DNA of 64,000 bases from Dicaeum eximium (taxonomy: Eukaryota; Chordata; Aves; Passeriformes; Dicaeidae), in the NCBI GenBank assembly GCA_013396995.1, contig VWZP01007508.1, positions 467,332 to 531,331 on the forward strand, read 5' to 3'. Positions 1-13,200 of the stretch are shown here, in pieces. Positions within the stretch are counted from its first letter, which is position 1. Every line of letters begins with the position of its first letter. A program made the translations under genes and the position numbers. The notes below the pieces were generated by a model that worked only from the letters and a program-made list of their open reading frames with translations, had not been told where the DNA came from and ran no database searches.

Positions 1-992
1 ACTTCCATTTAAAGGAACATTATATTGTGCCAGTAAGAATTTCTAATCCAGTAATGTGGGTGTTGAAGACAAACATGGGGTTTGGTGAGAAAGAAAACAG
101 CAGCCCCAAACCCACTCTGTTAATTTTAATATAACTTTAAAAAACCACTGTATGAACCTAAAATCAAGAAAGCATTTGTATAGCATCTATAAAATCATCA
201 TTTCTGTGCAACAGCTGCAAAGGAGGAAGGGCACTGAGGTCACAAAAAGCAAGAGGGCTAAACCACAATGGCAAAGGTGAAATTACTAAGAAAGCAGTAG
301 GAGTACAAAACCAGTTCCATTCATTCCCTAGCATGCAAATCCAGGATATTTCATAACAAGCCTTCCTCCCTCTGTGTTTATTGTCTTCATTATCACCTCT
401 CTGTACGAATTCTCACTTGATAAAATTATAGAACAGGATGTGGGAACACTGGCATCAAGTAAAACACTATCAGGATAAAACTCCCCATGGAGTTACTAAT
501 TTCTGCTGACTACACATCTCTAATCTCAGGCATTAGGATGTGCTCAGTAGACTGCATGTGGTGTATGTTGCAATCTATGAATTTGGCCCTTAATGTTATT
601 ATGGGAGGCATTTTTAGACACTCAAAGTACATCTCCCACTGACTTGCTTGCTTATCTAATGCACAAAAAAATTTTCTTATGATCTTTTTAGCTTTTGATT
701 GCTTTGCTCTGCAACCTAAATATACATTTAATGATTTTCTCTATATAACTGGATATTTGCTTACCATGGGTTGCAAATACTTCACTTGACTTTATGAAGA
801 GAAGGCATAGAGCTCACTTCAAGAAGCTGTTTTTTCTCTTCTGGGCCTATCTGTGTTGGACTCATGGAGAGAAAATTGTCCCATGTCATCATTCATGAAG
901 TTTTGGCAATGAAGTACAATATAATTATGGTATCACCATATGCTTTTAGCAAGGCTTGCAAATTGTAACCCCCACAAAAAAAACCCCCACAG
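1..992. other. Upstream SBF2 intron (partial)
   Basis: AT-rich, with stops in all frames and no exon I can recognise. By position it is the intron before the first SBF2 exon in the window. The last 50 bases are unusual: the acceptor tract is made of C runs broken by eight A residues. Confidence 0.7.
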
Positions 993-1248
993 CTTGTCAA
1001 TGTCTATTCAAGAGTCACCAGTGCATCACCAGCTGAATTGTTCACACTTGTTACTGCTTTTATCTCTGCCCTTAGCATTGCAGGCAGTGTTGCAGAGAGT
1101 TATGACACTGAGAGTGGTTTTGAGGACTCAGAGAACAATGATGTTGCAAACGCAGTTGTGCGCTTCATCACCAGATTTATTGACAAGGTTTGCACAGAAA
1201 GTGGGGTCACACAGGATCACATCAAGGGTCTGCACTGCATGATACCAG
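993..1248 (+). CDS. SBF2: SBF2 exon a (first exon in window), middle region
   Basis: Encodes residues 1-85, including the acidic motif YDTESGFEDSENND followed by a helix-like VVRFITRFIDKVC, both typical of the SBF2-family middle region between the DENN and GRAM domains. The donor is cag|gtagga, leaving phase 1. The left edge is less certain: I chose the AG at 991-992 because the frame stays open to 993 and reads plausibly as VYSRVTSASPAEL, while an AG at 948-949 would put a stop in frame at 966-968. AGs at 1011-1012 or 1020-1021 are possible. The following intron is 262 bp and shows nothing of note. Confidence 0.85.
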
Positions 1249-4200
1249 GTAGGAATTCTCACAAAAAGTTGCTTTATAGTCTTTCTTTTTGCTTTTCCTA
1301 ATTAAACAAATGCACTTTCTAATTTGAGTTACGTTCAGGTAAGTTAGAGTGTTAGATTTCTTTTCCAGACTGTAATTGCTGTTGAATCTCAGATAATTAT
1401 TTCCTTGATGTCAAAATTCGAGAATTTCAGAATTATCAGAGTTTTAACTACAGGGCAGCTTTCTCTTTCACATTGTGTGAGAGTTCACTTATGGGGTTCC
1501 TGCTTTCCAGGCATTGTAGCAATGCACATAGAGACTCTGGAGGCTGTGCATCGTGAGAGTAGGAGGCTCCCACCGATACAGAAGGCAAGTGTTATGAAAC
1601 ATATTTGTATTCTTTACAAGTATTAGAATAATGAAATCTAGTCATCTTTTTTTCCTGTCATAATGTTATGAGGAAATATCAAAACGTTAAAAGAAAATTT
1701 CCACCAGTGATAAATAAAGTGCTTGGCTTTGGTCTCATGAAATATGTAACTAATAGAGCCAGATTTCTGATCACAAACAAGCTGTTGCATGCCCACTGCT
1801 TTTTGTGACCCATTTCTCTTCATTAAGTCCAAACTCCATCTCCCTTCTTTGGACTCAATGTCATAACAATTTTGTTTTTAAGCTTTTAAAACCAAATATT
1901 ATTACTAGCCTGAGGTATAACATTATATAACACTTATGACTTCCATTTATTTGCATTAGCCCAAAATTCTACGGCCAACTTTACTGCCTGGAGAAGAATT
2001 TGTTTGTGAAGGTCTCCGTGTGCTGCTGGATCCTGATGGCAGAGAGGAAGCCACAGGAGGACTGCTTGGAGGTCCTCATATCCTCCCTGCTGAAGGAGCT
2101 TTGTTCCTTACCACTTACAGAATTATATTTAAAGGCACTCCTCATGATCAACTGGGTAAGAAAATCCAAACAATTATAATTGTGGTCCTTCAGATAGGCA
2201 GGATTTTGAGCTGGCCTGTCCACCTATTCAAGCATCAACATCATTAAACAATTTTTTTCTAACACTGGAAGCAAGTGAAAGAAAAAATATTCATAAGTTG
2301 ATATTCTAACTAAATTTATACCTTGGAAATAACAGTATTTTCTTAATATGTCAGCTCTTCTGAATAATAATTTTTCATTATTTAACATGTGCTATTTCTA
2401 AGCAGATTGTCATTCAGAAGTATAAATTTATTGTGTAAAGTTCATGATCATATGTAAGGATATCAAAGTATATAATTTCTGTTTATAAGTTACATATTGC
2501 ATTATGAAATCTGAATAAACTTGAAATTGTTTCTTTACCCCCTACTGACCTATGTTTCGGGGGTGCATTTCCATTATGTAGAAAGACTCAGAAGGAAGGA
2601 GAATATTTTTCTAATCATCTCAGCTGAAATAGAGTAGAAATTCAGATTACAAACGATACTTGAGGAATTTGCCCACTTTTCGGGTATTTTGCCTGAAATT
2701 AATCCTGTACCATCATGTTCATGTTGCTTTGTACTTACTCACTCTCGTTTATTCCAGTAACAGTGTGAGCAGAGCAGAGCTGCTGGTGTGATCTAACAAG
2801 TGTCTGTGTGTTGTATCCTCAGTGGGGGAGCAGACCGTGATCCGGAGCTTTCCTATCGCCTCCGTTACCAAGGAGAAGAAGATCAGTATCCAGAATCAGC
2901 TGCAGCAGAGCATGCAGGAAGGGCTGCAGATCAGTTCAGCCACTTTTCAGGTAAAAGAAAGTTTTGTGAAAATTTATGTGGCTACAGTCAGCTCAAAATA
3001 TTTACGAGCAGCACGTTGCCCTGGTATTCATGGAGAGTGCGGTTTTCTGCCCTGTAAGGTCAATAGACAAGGCAGAACTCATAGAAACCCTGGCATTTCT
3101 TGGCCCACTTCATATTTACAGAGGGTTGCTATTTTCACATTGGATTTCTTTCACTGCTTCCCTCACCTATTTTGGAACCAGAAAAGGGCTGGTTTTGGTC
3201 CAGAAGCCCTTCATGTAAGTAGAGGCCTAGGGAGGCTGGTGAGAACCTGCTTCCTCTCTCCTCCAACTACATGGAATCAATGTGGAAAAGCTCTGAGTGT
3301 TCCTTTCTTCTCAAGATTTGTCACTTCACCAGCTTTCTGTTAAAATCCATGGCAGAAAGTCATGGGATGTCGCACATGTTTGCTGCACTTCAGGAATCTT
3401 TAGGGTAGAACCAGTGAGCCTCTATGTGACAGGCACAGATCTTGGAGTTTTCTGTAGGATTCCCATCAGTGTGTTCAACAAAAGTGTCTATTGCAGGGCA
3501 ATTGATAGAGATGGACTGGTAAAAATTAGGAATCCTGAAGTCTTTCCTGAATTTTCCTTCTTGGTTTTGATCTTAACTGTAGTCAAACCCTAAGAGATCA
3601 AAAGCTGCAAGCAAGGAATTTTATATCATGGTCTGAAAGTAGACTGCAGTGCTTAAGATATAAAATACTTTGCTGGGTTGACTGACTGCAGAAGCATATT
3701 GTCATTGAGAGCAATAACTCCAACATTTGAAAACATAACAAAACAGCATTTTACTAGTTCCATACAATAATGAGCATTCAGTATCCTCTTCAAAAGCACA
3801 AAATTAGAAATGCAAATGAGTAAAACAAGGGGAAAAAAGTTGTTCTTGTGGACTTTTGAGAGGACTTTTATTTTCCAGAAATCTTTTTACCAGAATACTT
3901 AACATGCTTCAATGATGTGATAAATACAGACACAGCTCAGTGTTTTCAGAGCTGGACTCAGGTCAAACATCATCTTTGCTTTTATTTAGCATAGTTTTGT
4001 GTTAGGTTATAAGAACAAAAACAATCCACAAACAGTTTATTCCCTGTCCCCTATGTAACAGCCAGGGTTCAACATAGGATGAAATAGCCCCTCCCCTTTG
4101 TTTATTAATTATGATTTTCAGAGGGGTTTGTTTGCAGCTATGCTGCATGATATCTTTAAAACTTTGGATCTGTGTAACCCCAAAAGACTGAAGAGCGCCT

Positions 4201-7200
4201 TTCAAGGAGGTCCTAGAACAACAGAGCCATTAGTCATTTGGAAAGTATTTACAAAACAAGTGAAATTGGAAAAGCAAGGATGAAATCCACCTCCTAGATG
4301 GCAAAAAACGGAATTTAAAAGGTGTCTAGGTATGCACTCAGAAATAGAGCTCTAGTATATTTCTTTGTTTGCTTTCTCCACATTCTTAGAGTTCTTTTGG
4401 GCCTTTTTATGGTTTCCGTATTTTCTGTCTCTTATTTGTTTTCCCTGAATTGTTGACTTGCTTTCAGCGGATGATGATTGGATGGGATTTTTTTCCCCCC
4501 CAGAACCTTTCAAAAAAGCATTTTTAGTCAAGTGAATGGGTCAATAGCACAAGGTTATTTCCTTTTTAAGGAGCAGATTTCACTATCACATTTTTGTTAC
4601 TAGCCGTTTTCTATACTTTGCAAGGTGAGTTCAAAATTGGAACGTCTAAGTAATAGAAATATATGGTTGTGACGTATGAATGCTGAAATTGCTGGCTTGC
4701 TGAGTCTTTGAAGTGCATTACCAACCTCAGTTCCCAGTGTAGGGGCAGAGCTGGCAGACTGTTTCCCAGCTAAGCTGTCCCATGTGACCAGAATTTGAGC
4801 TGTTGTAGATGTCTCAGTGCCAGCACTACGACTTGGATTTACCAAAATATTTTGTATTTGATCTTACGAGAATTCCAGATGCTGCCTAGTGAAGATACCT
4901 TAGTATTAGGACATAAATTTAAAATAGGAAATAAAAAACTCTTAAAATGTGTAATAGCTGTCAAAATAAATGAGACATATGTACATACATGTGTATTTTC
5001 TGAAGGGGATAATACTGTGAAAGTACGGGGATTTTCCTGCTATATTTTATATTCTTTCCGTTTCTGAAATTCTCGGATTGTTTTCCAATTTCTAACATGT
5101 CACATCTTAAATATGCAGTTAATTAAAGTAGCATTTGATGAAGAAGTAAGTCCTGAAGTGGTGGAAATATTTAAGAAACAGTTGATGAAGTTCCGTTACC
5201 CTCAGTCCATCTTCAGCACTTTTGCCTTTGCAGCTGGGCAAACAGCACCACAGATAATTCTACCAAAACAGAAAGAAAAGAACACTTCATTCCGGTACAG
5301 TCTTTCTTCTTTTTTTTTTTTTCTTTCCTTACTGATGTTCTTGGCTTGTATTATCCAAATGCTTTGAACAACCTGAAAGCTCTGCATAAGTGGAGATCGT
5401 GTCAAAATAAGTGATTGCTATTTTGCATCTCTGTGTATTTCCTGAGTAAGAGATAGATTAGTAGGATACAGATATTTATTTGGGATAGGAATTAAATTAT
5501 TTATCCAAACCTCTGGCAGCAGTAGATTTGAAAGAGCACCTTATTACATTTTGAAACACACGAAATAGAAGTAGCATCTTGAGCTATGCAACCTCAACAT
5601 GGAAATAAGATTGTGTATTACTTTATAATTAGGAGCCTAGCCACTTAAAGCCTGGTGTGAATTAGGATTAATTTTACCCTACTGGGTAGGGTGCATTTGC
5701 CCTACTGGTTTTTAATTTAGAGTTTGAGCTTTGGGTCCTCTTTCGAGTTTTATGTCACATGTTAATTTTTACTGGACCACCTGCATCATTAATCTATTCC
5801 AGAGTGGTAGCTCCTGTGATTCTCTGTTGATTAGTGCATTGCTGACACAGGAAGTAGAATCCCAAGCTAATCATGAAATCCTAAAACGTAAAGGTAATTT
5901 TTATCTTTCCTGCCTTTACTTTGGCAACTTTCTAGATTCATCACATTACTAGCAAAATAAAAAAACCTAAAGAAAGATGTTACCTGTTTATTCATTACCA
6001 GTAGAAAAAAAAAAAAGGCACAAATTTATCTCAAAGTAATACAACTTTTGTTTAAAAATTAATATAGGAAGCAATTTTTCTGAAGTTTATAGTTGTTGTA
6101 TTAAGTGAAAAATTATTAAATCCATTTTATTTGCATTCATCATAGAAATCTGTAAATGCTATCAGGCAGAAGCAGATGAATCTTTCCAAATACTTTTGTT
6201 GTTTTGGATTTACAGTACCTTCTCCAAAAGCATAGTGAAGGGAGCAAAACGTGCTGGGAAGATGACGATTGGGCGCCAGTACTTACTGAAGAAGAAAACA
6301 GCCACAATAGTGGAGGAAAGAGGGAATCGGCCTGGCTGGAATGAAGATGATGATATCTCTGGTAAGAGTGTGGCTTTTTTATCCATGTTGGTTAATAAAT
6401 CTATCCTGTTATGCTTCCATTCTGGTATATTGGATGAGAAATGCCTTCAACAAGAAATTGAAGGGTTTTCCTAGATAGGAAAGAGAAGGGTTTCAAATCT
6501 GTGCATTTAGTGAGTGTTCTCTTTTGCAATGAGAAGAGGAAGTTGACTTAATCTGGTGGTACAGCAAAGTACTAGATTATTTTTTAATTATCAAACTATT
6601 TAGATATGATATCTTTTAGATAATTTTTACATCATGCTAGTGGAGATGAAACAGCACAGAAGGCATGCTGCAGTTTCCATTTATCTCTAGACATCTGACA
6701 TCTGCAGCTAGTCTGTGATGAGAAAGCAGTAACTGATGAGGTGCAGGAATGAGCAAATTGGAGACTTTCGTGGATGTGGAACTGACAAATGATTTCTGAA
6801 AGCAGCAGAACTCGTTACTACTGAAAATACCACTTCCCATATTTTGGGTTGAAATTACTTTGGTAGTAAGGTAGAAAGGGGTTTTGGCACTTGGTGCAGT
6901 TTGTGTGATGGTATGGGGTTTGACCTTTCCCCAAAAGCCTCTTTTCGTTCCATGTGCTGCTCTCTATCCTTATCTGGACCACTGCTAATTTATAATAAAC
7001 CACTAGAGGGAACCAGATTCTCCTGTACATAAACAGGTGTTGTTTTGTCAAAGCATTCTTTCTTTTAAAAAAAAATAGGCATCTCAGATAATGAAGTGTT
7101 CTTCAAACATTGATAATTTCTTCCAAACATCAAACAAGCCGAATTATCCTGTTGAATATTTGGTCACTGAGCAAGGCAACTCATGTGACTTAGGAGCAAA

Positions 7201-10200
7201 TGTATGAAAGTTGTCTAAAGAAGCCTCTGTTCTCTCTGAAATGGAAAAAAGCCATTCTAGGCAAGCTTGAAAATACTCTTCCTCTTCTTTCATTCCAGAT
7301 AAATTGATGAGAAACAGGCAAAAACAAAGCTTTGGAAAACACAGACTGTCTTTAGAGTCCTGAAAAATTACGTTCTTAATTGAATTTCCAGCATCTTCCT
7401 GAAGTGCTGAGTTAGCATGTGCTCTGATGTTACATGTTCTTTGGGTCAGAAGCAATTCTGCAGGCTCTACATGGATGATTTTGTGGTTATCTTGTGTCCT
7501 TCACGCAGAGACACCAAGCATAGTCATACCTGTGTATTCATAGTTTCTTGATGATCAAGGAGTTTGAAGAGTTTTTGCATTGCTGATACACAAAACAGCA
7601 GTATTCTTCCATGGACACAGGTGCTGTATAAGATTAGTGATAGTCACTTTTTCCTTCCTTAAAAAAAATATAAAATTATAACTTGTGAGTCTTTAGGCCT
7701 GCTGCTATCCAGGTGTCTTGGCTGGGAACGTGTTAAGGTGACCAAAGGCTGAGTTTGCTTTTGTCTCCATGCAGCACTAGCACATCCAGGACAGGGAGCT
7801 GTCAACAGCAGTGACTCTGCTTCAGACAGAGTGCAGAGAGCCCCAGAGAGTGATCACTGCAATTCCTTTCATATTGGCTGTCATGGCTTTGGCTTTGTTT
7901 TTGACTTGTTTGCAAGTCTCAAAAACTGAAGTATAGGAAGCTATGCAGCTCTGCCAACAATGAACTATCTACAGCAGGTGATGCACTGTCTTAAAAAAGA
8001 AGTGCTAAAGATAGGGCTGGAAGGAACTTCAAGAGATCAAGCAGTCCAACTCTCTGCCCCAAGGCAAGATCAACATACTTCATCTGTTCCTCGTAGGTGT
8101 TTGCCTAACTTCTTCTTAAAAGCTTTCAAAGGTGAACACTTTCCACAACTCTAGGCAGCTCATACTAATACTGAAACCATCCTTAATGCTGGAGAAAACA
8201 AGCAATTTTCTGAGATTCAGAACTAAACATCATCTTGCTGCAATTTAAACCCTTCAATTCTTACTCTGCCACTATATACATATAAAAGAGATTATTCCCC
8301 TCATTCTGATTGCAATGCATGATGTATTTATGATCTATTGTAATATTTTTCTGTTGTCTTCTCAGTGTTAAATCTATGCAGTTCTTTTAGTTCTTTGTTT
8401 ATTAGTCTTGATGGACTTCTGATCCTCTTCATTGCTCTTTTCTCAGGCTTCTTAAGGTAGTCCACATATAACTTGAAATGTGATTTCAGAAGCTTGGGCA
8501 CAGTACTGTAGTTACTAGTTGTTGCCAATGAACATCTGATTTCCCTCAAGTTCCTCCTCATCTCTTTGTTTTCAGAGTTTAGAATCTCTCAATGATTAGT
8601 AAATTATTTTTCTTATAGTGGTCATAGGAGTCTGCTCAGTAAAACAAGAGACTGTGAAACCTTCTTTTGAAAATAGTAATGTCTCAAGAACAGTAAAACA
8701 GAGAGATTATTCCTTAGTTTTTCAAACTCAAATAAATCATGTTAAATTTGAGACAGCAAAATATCTCCCTCTTTAGGTTAAGAACATGGATAGGAGCTCT
8801 TATGGTTAGCTTTTTATGCACATGAGAGTGTTTGCAAAGTCTGATCACCAATGTACCTGCTTTCATGAGAGAAAAATCCATTTAGGAAAAAATATTTCAC
8901 AAAATGCACCCTCATCTTAAGTCAGTTATAGCTTTCCATTCAAAACTGTTAAATACCAAGATTTTGTATGACCCAAGAAAGTTGTTTCTAAAGATCATTT
9001 AAATTCACTTCTCATTAGTACATTTCATACTTCAGATGATGTGTGGCTTCTTTTTACCATGAAAATATGAAAAAAGAGGAAAAAAGAGGAGAGATCCAGA
9101 GTGTTTAACTTTATTATTTAGATCAAATAGAGAAATTGTTTTTATTCAGCTGAAAGGACAAAGAAAATTTTTCATTTAGCTTTTATCCTAGGATGCATAG
9201 GAAAAAAATCGTAGAGGTACTACTCCTATAAATTCTGAATGTTGTCTACTGCCAGTAAAATGTAATTATAGCATAATCTTTATTTTCTAAAGAAGTTTAA
9301 ATTCCAGTTTTATGGAGTCCTGTTTTAAGTTTAAATCCTCATATAGTTTTAAGTGCCTCATCCATGAAGAAATGCTTCTCATATGCACATATTTCAATGC
9401 TTGAGATGGTAGCAAGTAACTGATACATGCTGTGAGCAGTAAATCTGCTCTCAGAAGTATTTGGAAATGGTTGAAAGTGTCACTAATAGGCAGGTGGCAG
9501 GTTTTGTACAAAGACCTTGCTTGACTTGAATTTCAGAGTAGTTTGAACTTGTGACATAGTTTTTTATCTCTCATGATTGAAGTCTTTTCTGCTTTGGAAA
9601 GGGCAGCTGATATGCATGGCTGAAGAAAGCTGCTGCCTGACACTGAAACTGAGATTTTCAGAACCCAGGTCATCTCTTGTGAAATTACAACACTGAAACA
9701 TTTCTCCTGCTGAACCAAGCCTTAAAAAGATTGTTACCTCTTCTGAAGATAGTTCTAAAAAAGTTATGTAGTTTATTTTTATCTTGAATGTGTAATGAAT
9801 CTGTAAAAAGTTTGTAAATTGGTAAAGAAAGATTATCTGTCTTCAGTTCAGTTCAAATGAATATATGAGATAATGTTCTCCAGGATTTTAGCTGGAGAGA
9901 TGTCAGCCATGCCAGTCACAAGCGCAGTAGGTAACTTTGTGCTATAGTCAGGTTTGCTAACTAAAATACTATTTTAGTGTTTATAAATTGGGTAGACTGT
10001 GGTTTGCATGTCCTGGATCTTGCCATTCATCACTGGGAGCAGGACAAACTCGTTTAGAAGAAAGTAGCATTGTTTGCTGTGTAGCTCCTGGCCTCCCCAG
10101 TAAGATTATTCCCTTTAGTTTCAGATGACAGCGAGCTGCACACCGGTGGTACCCTGAAAGCATCAGAAAAATCAACCATGGAGCAGTTAGTAGAAAGAGC

Positions 10201-13200
10201 CTGCTTCAGGGACTATCAGCGTTTGGGGCTGGGCACCATCAGCACTAATTCTTCTCGCTCAAAAACAGAATACTTAAGAATAACTGCACTGAACAGGATG
10301 TATTCCCTTTGCAGGAGGTGAGTTTACCAATTCACTGAAGTAGCTGAAACTAGAGACACATGTATGTATATCTGCATTAACATATTTGCATTTAGAATCT
10401 CTTCTGTTCCTAAATTAAAAAGCAAGCTTCAGAAGCAATTATAAATAACTATTTTCTTCAAATTAAAAAGTATGTGTTACAGATGACTTCATGAAAGTAT
10501 TTACTTTAAAAGTTTGATGTGTGCTGAAAGTCACATGCTGTGTTTTAGCACATCAGTGTTACTAAGTCCTTTTTTTTTTGTTGTGAAAGCTGATGTAGTT
10601 TGCTGACACTGCCCACAAAAATTCCTTTTAATACAAAAGCCTATCTGCATGAGTCATATCAGAAGACATTTGCATTCTCTAGAGCCAGTTTAGGCTGGTC
10701 GTTGCTTTCATTATGGACAATGGACTTGCCAGGAAGAAGGGCACAGAAGAAAAACATTAGATCCTTTCTTGTTCTCTGACTTGTCTAGAGTACTGGTTTT
10801 GTTTAGTCCCCATGGACTACAATGCAGATGAAGGCATGAAATCTGTCCATTTTCATTATGCTTTGAACATTATGCAGACAACCCTTTCCTCCCCTAAAAC
10901 CATGAGTTTTTAATATTCTCTAGGCTTTTTTAAAAAATATAATTAGTATCTGAAAGAATTACAAATCTCAGGATATAAATGCTTACCTACTGCTATATTA
11001 CCATTACCTTTTATTGCTCTGTAGACTGTAAATACCATGTACATTTATTTTGTCTGAGGGCAGTTGAATAAATGTCCAACAATTGAATTTACAGAAATAG
11101 TGTATCTTATAGAAGACATAAAAGTTATTTAGTAAGCAGTAGCTGTTTCTTTTTCCTCATCTTAGTTTCTTCTTAACACATGAAATTGACACTTAAGTTG
11201 ATTTCTGATTTTTTGGAGGAGAGAAAATCATATTTCATATTGCTTGAATCCTTCTTTCACTAACATGATCAAAACTACCATCTTGCTGTGTTTTCTGTCT
11301 TTAAAGGTATTATATCAGTGCATTTCCTGATCTTTCAGTGTATTGCAGTGTTTTAACAGAAGACAAAAATGCAGTGTTAAGCACTCTATTCCAAGGACTC
11401 TGTCTGTAAAATTTAAATGTATTTTTCCATAAACCAAACATTATTGTTTTCATTGTAATACTTTAGGCAATCTAACATTCTTTCCTTTCAATTCTCATAT
11501 TTCGTATACAATTGTCAAAATGGAACTACTGTATCATTTGCATACCTCAAAATTGTGTTTTCTGTCATGCTTAAAAATATGGATTCATTATAGTGACAGA
11601 TAAGAGATATGCTAAGAAGAAAAATACTACCAAATAAAATGTAACCTTAAATGGAAAGTGATTAGTAATGATAGTCTTACAAAATTTTCATAATTCAATT
11701 TCTATTTAAAAGGCAGTTTGCTTAAATTAATGTATTTGCTAGGCTTGGACTAAAAATTACTTTAAAAATAAAAGTATTTCTAACAGTTAAGTATTTCATT
11801 AAGATCTGTTTTCAGCTTGTAATTTTAGGATTTTTTTTTTTTTCATTGCTGAGCATTTTGAAAGCAATTTTAATTGTTCAATTTTTTTTTCCCTCCTCTG
11901 CTGCCCATGCAGTTACCCTGGGCTGCTGGTGGTGCCTCAGTCTGTGCAGGACAGCAGCCTGCAGAGAGTGGCTCGCTGCTACCGCCACAACCGCCTGCCC
12001 GTCGTCTGCTGGAAGAACACCAAAACCAGCACTCTGCTCCTCAGGTCTGGGGGCTTCCATGGCAAAAGTGTGGTGGGCCTCTTCAAATCCCAGAACACAC
12101 ATCCCACCGGTGAGTTGATGCTGCCAGGCTCTCTGCAGAAGGAATTTCACATGGAAATTCCTCCGGAATTTCCTCCGGCTCATTTTGCCGGAGGAAAATC
12201 AGTGATTCGATTGAATTAAAAGGCTCAGGATATAAGTGGTTATCTGATATTATTACTGTATGTCAAAATCCTGAATGGTATGAAAGCAGTTCAAAAAATG
12301 TGGGGGAATGATTTGGGCAGAGATTGGACCAGCACAAGATTTATCAGAATAGTTAGTTTTTTGGCAGAATATAATATTAGGGTAACATTAAATTTAGAAA
12401 TAACATTCTTTGACTTCCATTATTCACAGGCAGTGTTTAGGATACTCCTGACTGCCTGGATTTCCATCTCATGCTGATAGCTTTTTCAGAGTTAACTTCA
12501 TGCTAAGAATGAGTCAGTATTTTCTTTAATCAAACTGATAGTTGTCTAGAAATTATTCCAGGATTAGGCCATAATTTTTCTTTTTGGAACAAAAGGAAAT
12601 GTGAGGTCGAATTAGAGTACCAGAAACTCATTAAGGTGTCAAAGAAATTCTTATGTCCTGTTCATGTTTGCATTTCTCCCCAGTAATGGCTAAAATGCAC
12701 CTAAAAGTTTTGACTCCATTCAAGTGTGTTCTGTAGAATTTTTCAAAACCTATAAGAAGCATACTGTACACTTATGTACAAGTGCCATAAAAGTAATTTG
12801 AAGATTACGTGATTTAAGCATTTTTTGCATAGTCTTCCATAATGTTTTCTTCACAGAATACCTTTCTGAAAACCATGTTTTTCTTACTTTTAAGAGCAAT
12901 TTTATCAGACATAATGAGGTTTTGTGTGTATCAAATGCACCTTTAAAATCTCATTATTTCAAAGATATTACAAAAATGTTTTTAATGTAAGACAGTGTCT
13001 GGACTGACTATTAAGGCTAATTTGTGAATCACTAATCTGAATATTCATTGCTATAACATTGATTGCGTGTATCTCTTCAGTGTTTTGTGGGAGCATTTTT
13101 TAGTTGGAGTGATAAACAATGAAGGCAGTGAACTGAAATTTATGTAATGTGTTTTTGTTGAAAGGATTAATGGAATGAATAAGTGAAGTACTACCAATAG

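Noticed and set aside
950..992. Acceptor at 948-949 with a good pyrimidine tract for the first exon
   Set aside because: Leads to an in-frame TAA at 966-968 before the conserved SBF2 sequence.
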